NCBI GenBank assembly: GCA_002339165.1
Contig: DDJS01000076.1
Span: forward strand, 2,109-15,438
Source: Cellvibrionales bacterium UBA2618
Lineage (GTDB): Bacteria > Pseudomonadota > Gammaproteobacteria > Pseudomonadales > Porticoccaceae
DNA: 13,330 nucleotides
Reading direction: 5' to 3'
Made by a program: the position numbers and the translations under genes. This document shows, one piece after another, positions 8,384 to 13,330 of the stretch; the stretch's first letter is position 1, and each line of letters opens with the position of its first letter. Under the pieces are notes generated by a model, which worked only from the letters and a program-made list of their open reading frames with translations, was not told where the DNA came from and did no database searches.

Positions 8384-8386
8384 AGA

Positions 8387-8397
8387 GTGCAATGCAC
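8387..8397. promoter_or_regulatory. Operator-like palindrome GTGCAATGCAC
   Basis: An 11-bp perfect inverted repeat (GTGCA-A-TGCAC) sits four bases downstream of the candidate -10, covering the predicted transcription start. A regulator bound here would block initiation. The same sequence in RNA could instead pair with the start-codon region of moxR (TGCATTGCA, 8514-8522). The function is inferred from position. Confidence 0.4.
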
Positions 8398-8505
8398 AGG
8401 AAAAGCGCATTTTAGCGGTGATATAGGTCGCTGGACCCGAACAAGAGCTAAGCTGGAGCTGCGGCCACCGACCGGCAAGTTTAACGGGGCTTAAAAAAAC
8501 GATAC

Positions 8506-8510
8506 AGGAG
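8506..8510 (+). promoter_or_regulatory. Ribosome binding site that decides the TTG start of moxR
   Basis: AGGAG lies seven bases before TTG at 8518. The nearby ATG at 8513 is out of frame and soon meets a stop, and the first in-frame ATG is 26 codons in, past the conserved N-terminus. The non-ATG start is therefore the best choice. Confidence 0.75.
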
Positions 8511-8517
8511 TAATGCA

Positions 8518-9471
8518 TTGCAACCACGAATCAATCAATTACAAACTTGGCTGGGTAGTAAAATTGTTGGCCAAGAGGCGCTGATTGAACGACTGATGAT
8601 AGCGCTTTTAGCCGACGGCCATCTACTGGTTGAAGGGGCTCCTGGACTCGCCAAGACCAAGGCCATCAAAACGCTTTCAGAGGGACTCGAAGCCGACTTT
8701 CACCGCGTCCAGTTCACCCCCGACCTGCTGCCTGCCGACATCACCGGCAGCGATATCTACCGCCCCCAAGAAGGCACTTTCGAATTTCAAGCGGGCCCGC
8801 TGTTTCATAACTTGGTACTCGCCGACGAAATAAATCGGGCCCCGGCAAAAGTACAATCGGCGCTCCTCGAGGCCATGGCAGAACGGCAGATTACGGTCGG
8901 CAAAAAAACCTACAACCTGCCTGATCTGTTCCTCGTTATGGCGACGCAAAACCCCATTGAACAAGAGGGTACCTATCCCTTGCCCGAGGCCCAGATGGAT
9001 CGATTTTTAATGCATGTGATGGTCGACTATCCCGCACCACATACCGAGCAGTTAATTCTCGAGTTATCCCGCCAAGAAACCCTAAAGACCGCGTCGGACA
9101 CAATTGCCAAAATTGACCAGGCAACGCTATTTACCGCGCGCCAGCAAGTACTACAAGTGCATATGTCCGCGCCCGTCGAGGCTTACCTCGTGCAGATTAT
9201 TCTCGCTACGCGCAACAGTAATGACTGCGGCGGCGACCTTGCAGACTGGCTCGATTACGGAGCCAGCCCACGGGCGACGATAGCGTTGGATAGATGCAGT
9301 CGCGCGCTGGCTTGGCTCGACAACCGCGACTACGTGACGCCGGACGATGTTCGCAGCGTCGCCCACGACATCCTCAGACATCGCCTCATACTAAGTTTTG
9401 AAGCCGAAGCGGCCGGCGTTTCTGCGAATCGTGTCATCGACTTGCTGTTGCAAACCGTGCCGTCAGCTTAG
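8518..9471 (+). CDS. moxR: MoxR-family AAA+ ATPase
   Basis: This is a cytoplasmic AAA+ ATPase of the MoxR clade, thought to act as a chaperone that remodels or inserts cofactors into partner proteins together with VWA-domain proteins. The 317-residue product is the usual size. Walker A is GAPGLAKT (40-47), Walker B LVLADEINR (99-107), sensor 1 MATQNP (141-146) and the sensor 2 region GASPRA (248-253). The helical lid domain fills the C-terminus. Translation starts at TTG; the AGGAG seven bases upstream and the family-typical 'IVGQE' at residues 16-20 support this. It is the first gene of an operon: the DUF58 gene begins nine bases after its stop, followed by DUF4381, batA-like and batB-like genes. 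The direct substrate is unknown. Confidence 0.94.
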   Translation: MQPRINQLQTWLGSKIVGQEALIERLMIALLADGHLLVEGAPGLAKTKAIKTLSEGLEADFHRVQFTPDLLPADITGSDIYRPQEGTFEFQAGPLFHNLVLADEINRAPAKVQSALLEAMAERQITVGKKTYNLPDLFLVMATQNPIEQEGTYPLPEAQMDRFLMHVMVDYPAPHTEQLILELSRQETLKTASDTIAKIDQATLFTARQQVLQVHMSAPVEAYLVQIILATRNSNDCGGDLADWLDYGASPRATIALDRCSRALAWLDNRDYVTPDDVRSVAHDILRHRLILSFEAEAAGVSANRVIDLLLQTVPSA

Positions 9472-9480
9472 AGTATTGTT

Positions 9481-10422
9481 ATGTCGGACACTCTCGAAAC
9501 AAGTCAAAATCCCGCGACCGCAAGCGTTAAAGACATGGTGCGTCTTCGCTATGCAGCACGAGAACTGACCAACTTCCCCAATTTGATGGCCCGCCAAGCA
9601 ACCGCCGGCGGTCATCGCTCGCGCTTTCGAGGTCGCGGCATGGATTTTGATCAGGTGCGCATCTATCAACCCGGCGACGATATTAGATCGATCGACTGGC
9701 GAGTTACCGCGCGCACCCAAACGGCGCATACAAAAATATTTAGCGAGGAGCGAGAAAGACCTATTTTGGTGATCTGTGACCTGCGCGGCGCTATGTTTTT
9801 CGGTAGCCAACGCCTGAAATCGGTGGTCGCATGTGAAATTTCAGCGGCTCTCGCTTGGGCAGGAATAGCCGCCAATGACCGGGTCGGAGGCGTGGTATTT
9901 GGTCAACAAAAACAGGTAGACATCAAATCTCGACGCAGCCATCATGCGGTGCTGCAGTATATTCATGCGCTACAAGATTTTAGTAGTGAACTCTTGGAGT
10001 CTCGCCCCGAGCGCTATTGTTTGGCCGACATCCTCGAGGAGTCGAGACGTTTTGTACTGCCGGGTTCGACGCTCTTTATCGTCAGCGATTTCCACGATTT
10101 TGACGCGTCCTGCCACCGCCACTTATTTGAATTGGCGCGCCATGGCAATGTCAATCTATGCCATGTTTTCGATCCCCTGGAGGTCGAACTGCCGCCACCC
10201 TCGATCTATGCGGTTGGCGATGGCGAGAGCCAGACGCTGCTCGACAGCCGCAGCGGCGAACTGCGGCGCCACTACGCCGAGGCCTACCAAGAGCGTTGTA
10301 ACGATCTGCGCGCGACTTCCGAACGATTAGCTGCCGGACTTCTCAGCTTTAACACATGTAAAAGTATTCTACCCGTTCTCGCTCGCGCTTACGGTAAACG
10401 TTCGAGTCGAGCGAGGCGATAA
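9481..10422 (+). CDS. DUF58 domain protein of the MoxR/Bat operon
   Basis: This 313-residue soluble protein has no clear signal peptide or membrane segment. The DUF58 signature is at residues 50-94: RGRGMDF (50-56), YQPGDDIRSIDW (62-73), TAR (76-78), then K-x-F-x-E-E. DUF58 proteins carry a VWA-like fold and almost always follow moxR, and probably link the ATPase to the membrane VWA proteins. The metal-binding DxSxS position reads DLRGAM (100-105), so a standard MIDAS is not intact here, unlike in the two downstream VWA proteins. The ATG is nine bases after the moxR stop. The ribosome binding site is weak (AGAGT), which suggests translational coupling. The short serine/threonine-rich N-terminus before residue 17 looks unstructured. 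Confidence 0.9.
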   Translation: MSDTLETSQNPATASVKDMVRLRYAARELTNFPNLMARQATAGGHRSRFRGRGMDFDQVRIYQPGDDIRSIDWRVTARTQTAHTKIFSEERERPILVICDLRGAMFFGSQRLKSVVACEISAALAWAGIAANDRVGGVVFGQQKQVDIKSRRSHHAVLQYIHALQDFSSELLESRPERYCLADILEESRRFVLPGSTLFIVSDFHDFDASCHRHLFELARHGNVNLCHVFDPLEVELPPPSIYAVGDGESQTLLDSRSGELRRHYAEAYQERCNDLRATSERLAAGLLSFNTCKSILPVLARAYGKRSSRARR

Positions 10423-10436
10423 GTGAGTCATCGCTG

Positions 10437-10943
10437 ATGAATAATCCAGATCCACTCGCCGACTTGCGAGATATCCATCTACCCGAGGCCATTTCGATCT
10501 GGCCGCTAGCGCCGGGGTGGTTTGTTGTTATCGCCGGGTGCCTCGCAGTAATCGCCTGGCTAGCCTGGCGATTAAATCGCCGCCATCGCTCGCGCCTCTA
10601 CCGGCGTCAAGCGCTGCAACAACTGCAGCACATCATCGATGAAGGTCATTCCCCACAGCAGCTACAACGCCTTTTTGCGCTGTTGCGGCAAACCGCAAAC
10701 ACCGTCTATGATGAGCAGCGTTTCAGCAGCCTCGGGGTTGTAGATTTCATCGACTTCCTCAAGGCAACCAGTCGTCTCCAGTTGTTTGACTGTGACCCAG
10801 AGGCCCTTCAAAGGGCCCTGTATGCTTCGGACAAAGACGCAACCGCTGATAATTACCAACAACTATGCACCGTCCTAGTCCGCGATACGCAGCGTTGGAT
10901 TAGTCAGCATCGCACCGATCATCGTGGGGGCAATGCATGCTGA
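10437..10943 (+). CDS. DUF4381 membrane protein
   Basis: The 168-residue protein opens with the DUF4381 hallmark DPLADLRDIHLPE (residues 5-17) and a WPLAPGW segment. One transmembrane helix follows at about 28-46 and then a basic stretch (RLNRRHRSRLYRR), which puts the C-terminal ~120 residues in the cytoplasm by the positive-inside rule. The family is known only from MoxR/Bat operons and has no defined biochemical role. A scaffold linking MoxR to the membrane VWA proteins is plausible but unproven. The ATG lies 14 bases after the DUF58 stop, and the gene's end overlaps the next start by seven bases. Confidence 0.88.
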   Translation: MNNPDPLADLRDIHLPEAISIWPLAPGWFVVIAGCLAVIAWLAWRLNRRHRSRLYRRQALQQLQHIIDEGHSPQQLQRLFALLRQTANTVYDEQRFSSLGVVDFIDFLKATSRLQLFDCDPEALQRALYASDKDATADNYQQLCTVLVRDTQRWISQHRTDHRGGNAC

Positions 10944-11929
10944 GCTTTCTTTGGCCATGGGTTTTAGCACTCGTTCCCCTGCCCATCGTCTATCGTTGGA
11001 TACGCACCGCAAAACCACTTCAGGTCGCCGCCCTAAGAGCCCCAATGCTGGTCGCTGCAGCCGAAAGCCAGCCGACAATTGCCCGCAGTCAATGGCGTAA
11101 CCTACTCATATTCTTGCTCCTTTGGCTCTGCTGGTTGAGCACACTGGCGGCCCTCGGTCGCCCGGTATGGGTCGGCGAACCGGTTGCCCTGCCAACCAGT
11201 GGACGAGATATTTTACTGGCGGTAGATATTTCAGGCAGCATGGAGCGCGACGACATGCAGATCGGTGGTCGTCAGGTAAACCGACTCGTCGCGGTTAAGT
11301 CGGTGGTCGGTGACTTCGTCATAAAGCGCGACGGCGATCGCCTCGGGTTAATATTGTTTGGCGAAAAAGCCTACCTACAAACCCCACTGACCTTCGATCG
11401 GCAGACCATGCAAACACTTCTCAACGAAGCGCAAATTGGCTTTGCCGGACAGGGAACAGCAATTGGCGATGCAATTGGCGTGGCGATCAAACGTTTGCAG
11501 GAGCGACCGGAAAACCATCGCGTGCTGATTTTACTCACCGATGGCGCCAACAATGCGGGGCAGTTGGACCCGCTCAAAGCGGCGAGTTTGGCGGCCCGTG
11601 CGGGGGTTAAAATCTATACCATAGGTATCGGCGCTGAGAGTCAGGAAGTGTGGGGACTATTCGGCCGACAAATCAGCAATCCCGCGGCCGATTTGGATGA
11701 GGAAACACTCATCGAGATCGCCTCAGCCACCGGCGGCAACTATTTTCGCGCCCGCAACCCAGCCGAACTTACCGCTATCTACCAAAGACTAAACGAACTC
11801 GAACCGATCGAGCAGTCATCTGAGACCATTCGACCAATTGCGGCATTATTTTATTGGCCGTTGGGCGCGGCATTTCTGCTCGCCCTGGGCCTAGCATTGA
11901 TTAGCAGTCGCCGGAGAACGAATGTCTGA
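10937..11929 (+). CDS. batA: BatA-like membrane protein with von Willebrand factor A domain
   Basis: The 330-residue protein has two N-terminal hydrophobic segments (about 4-20 and 54-74), a VWA domain (about 90-285) and a C-terminal transmembrane helix (about 303-323), followed by a basic tail. The MIDAS is complete: DISGS (97-101), the threonine in GQGTAIGD (174) and TDG (201-203). The protein should therefore bind a divalent metal and a partner. This architecture matches BatA (aerotolerance family). The start ATG sits inside the last codons of the DUF4381 gene, with a GGGGG stretch six bases upstream, so translation is probably coupled. Its stop overlaps the next gene by eight bases. Symbol given by architecture and order; the substrate is not known. 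Confidence 0.88.
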   Translation: MLSFLWPWVLALVPLPIVYRWIRTAKPLQVAALRAPMLVAAAESQPTIARSQWRNLLIFLLLWLCWLSTLAALGRPVWVGEPVALPTSGRDILLAVDISGSMERDDMQIGGRQVNRLVAVKSVVGDFVIKRDGDRLGLILFGEKAYLQTPLTFDRQTMQTLLNEAQIGFAGQGTAIGDAIGVAIKRLQERPENHRVLILLTDGANNAGQLDPLKAASLAARAGVKIYTIGIGAESQEVWGLFGRQISNPAADLDEETLIEIASATGGNYFRARNPAELTAIYQRLNELEPIEQSSETIRPIAALFYWPLGAAFLLALGLALISSRRRTNV

Positions 11930-13330
11930 AATACTCGCCAACTTACATTTTTTGCGCCCCCTTTGGTTTCTCGGATTGTTGCCTGTGCTGGCTATTGCGC
12001 TCCACCGTCAATGGCGGGCGAAAAGCGTCGGCAACTGGCAAAAACTCATTAATCCGGCGCTATTGCCCTACTTGATCCAAGGCGATCAAGCGACCTTAAA
12101 ACCCAGCGGTGTGAGCAAAACCCTAGTCTGGTGCGTCGCCTGGCTGCTGGCGTGCACGGCGATGGCAGGACCGACTTGGCAACAACTACCGCAACCAGTG
12201 CACAAGCAAGAATCGGCACTAATACTGATTTTAGATCTGTCCCCTTCGATGTTGGCAGAGGACATCGCTCCAAGTCGCCTAGTGCGCGCTCGCTATAAGA
12301 CCATCGATATCCTCGCCAAGCGCAGCGAGGGATACACCGGTTTAGTGGTGTACTCGGGCAGTGCTCACGTGGTCTCGCCACTCACCGAGGACGCCAACAC
12401 TATTATCAGTATAGTACCTACTCTGACGCCGGCATTGATGCCCAGCTACGGCAGTCAAGTCGAAGAAGCCATCGAAAGTGCGCTAAAACTCGCAGAGAAT
12501 GCCGGTTTCGAACGCGGCGACCTGATCCTTATCACCGATGGCGTAACCCGCGAAGCTATGCGCATGATCAATCGAGCGATGCGCGATGCGACGTCTTATA
12601 AACTTTCAATACTGGGCGTTGGTACTGCCGAGGGAGCCCCTATACCGCTAGCATATGGTGGCTTTTTGAAAAACGACAAAGGCAACATACTGGTGCCCAA
12701 ATTGGACCCATCAATGCTTCGCGAGTTAGCCACGAATAATCGCGGCATCTACCGTTCTCTGGGCAATAATGACAGCGATATCGACGCGTTAATGGCCATG
12801 TCCGAAGAAGTTATACCCTATAAAACACGCCAGCTAGAACGAGAATTTGACCTCTGGGACGACCGCGGTCACTGGCTTATCTTTTTTTTACTACCATTTA
12901 TTATCAGTGCCTTTCGGCGCGGTACGGTGGTGGTGGTATGTCTAGCGCTGGTGCCGCTGCTGTACCCATCAAAAAGCGTCGCACTCGAATGGCTCGACCT
13001 CTGGCAACGCCGTGACCAACAAGCTGTCGAGGCGCTCAACAATGGTGATGCGCAGACCGCGCAAGCGCTTTTTAAAGACCGCCAATGGCGCGCGAGTGCC
13101 GCTTACCGCGCCGGCGACTATGCCAGCGCCGCCGAGGATTTCAGCCACTCGGACGATCCTAGCAATGCCGACGCGCACTATAATCGAGGTAACAGTCTCG
13201 CCAAAGCCGGCGATTTCGAGGCTGCCGTCGATGCCTATCGACGGGCGCTTGAACTAGCACCCGAATCCGAGGACAGCCTGCACAACAAGCAATTGGTGGA
13301 GAAGCTGCTCGAGCAACAGCAGGGCGAGGA
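11922..13330 (+). CDS. batB: BatB-like VWA protein fused to TPR repeats (BatB-BatC type), C-terminus beyond window
   Basis: The frame opens at ATG 11922, eight bases inside the end of batA, with GGAG at 11913-11916, and is open to the window end (469 residues visible). Two N-terminal hydrophobic segments (about 13-27 and 67-82) precede a VWA domain (about 95-300) with MIDAS DLSPS (105-109) and TDG (205-207). Two closely spaced hydrophobic stretches (about 318-331 and 334-348) follow, then a helical region from 365. This includes a recognisable TPR: 'ADAHYNRGNSLAKAGDFEAA' (416-435), continuing through ALELAP. The last visible residues turn glutamine-rich (EQQQGE), as in proteins where the TPR is followed by a low-complexity tail. 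In some species BatB and BatC are separate; here the VWA and TPR parts are one frame. A BatD-like gene would be expected next, outside the window. Confidence 0.87.
   Translation, partial: MSEILANLHFLRPLWFLGLLPVLAIALHRQWRAKSVGNWQKLINPALLPYLIQGDQATLKPSGVSKTLVWCVAWLLACTAMAGPTWQQLPQPVHKQESALILILDLSPSMLAEDIAPSRLVRARYKTIDILAKRSEGYTGLVVYSGSAHVVSPLTEDANTIISIVPTLTPALMPSYGSQVEEAIESALKLAENAGFERGDLILITDGVTREAMRMINRAMRDATSYKLSILGVGTAEGAPIPLAYGGFLKNDKGNILVPKLDPSMLRELATNNRGIYRSLGNNDSDIDALMAMSEEVIPYKTRQLEREFDLWDDRGHWLIFFLLPFIISAFRRGTVVVVCLALVPLLYPSKSVALEWLDLWQRRDQQAVEALNNGDAQTAQALFKDRQWRASAAYRAGDYASAAEDFSHSDDPSNADAHYNRGNSLAKAGDFEAAVDAYRRALELAPESEDSLHNKQLVEKLLEQQQGE

Larger units (their letters stand above)
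8224..8517. promoter_or_regulatory. Divergent gdhB / moxR-operon regulatory region
   Basis: This 294-bp spacer carries a consensus -10 and several repeats. GTGCATTTTA (8345-8354) recurs as GCGCATTTTA (8405-8414), exactly 60 bp apart and bracketing the -10. The palindrome GTGCAATGCAC (8387-8397) lies at the predicted start of transcription. Its 9-base core reappears inverted as TGCATTGCA (8514-8522) across the moxR start codon. For gdhB (minus), CTGACA at about 8290-8300 could be a -35, but I find no good partner -10. A plus-strand open frame at 8201-8494 overlaps the gdhB 5' end and is rejected as a gene. Confidence 0.55.

Noticed and set aside
8392..8415. Seven-codon leader peptide (MHRKSAF) at the start of the moxR transcript
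   Set aside because: It would begin only a couple of bases after the predicted transcription start, has no ribosome binding site, and no attenuator-like hairpin plus T-run follows.
8201..8494. 97-codon plus-strand frame over the gdhB 5' end and spacer
   Set aside because: It is antisense to the gdhB start and runs through the promoter elements, with no domain and no good ribosome binding site.
1..13330. CRISPR arrays, toxin-antitoxin pairs or other defence genes
   Set aside because: No regularly spaced repeats and no small paired genes of that kind were seen; the window is otherwise filled by recognised housekeeping genes.

Overview
The window looks like the chromosome of a gammaproteobacterium related to Pseudomonadales/Cellvibrionales. 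The evidence is a fused RlmK/RlmL rRNA methyltransferase, a ribosome modulation factor of the longer pseudomonad type, a ~180 kDa NAD-dependent glutamate dehydrogenase, and a MoxR/DUF58/DUF4381/BatA/BatB gene run in the order I recall from Pseudomonas. Species cannot be named from the sequence alone.

Layout from left to right. At 1-283 (minus) is the N-terminal part of a tyrosine-recombinase-like integrase, cut by the window edge. Its codon use is foreign-looking and a 13-bp tandem repeat lies just upstream. After a 232-bp gap comes rlmKL (516-2711, minus), so the left edge may be the border of an integrated element sitting downstream of rlmKL. An AT-rich divergent spacer with phased A-tracts separates rlmKL from rmf (2983-3192, plus). 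rmf converges on the large gdhB gene (3370-8223, minus), with a strong 40-nt hairpin between them. A second divergent spacer (8224-8517) holds a perfect -10 box and several TGCA-containing repeats. It leads into a tightly packed plus-strand operon: moxR (TTG start), a DUF58 gene, a DUF4381 gene, batA-like, and a batB-like VWA-TPR gene that runs off the right edge.

Functionally, rlmKL modifies 23S rRNA, RMF dimerises 70S ribosomes into inactive 100S particles on starvation, and GDH180 deaminates glutamate to 2-oxoglutarate. The MoxR/Bat operon encodes a AAA+ ATPase with membrane-bound von Willebrand factor A proteins. This family is linked to envelope integrity, stress tolerance or metal/cofactor insertion, but its substrate here is unknown.

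Most of the window is conserved chromosome. The parts most worth a second look are the possible island boundary at the left end and the paired TGCAATGCA/TGCATTGCA elements in the moxR leader, one of which spans the start codon. I did not find a convincing undescribed multi-gene system.
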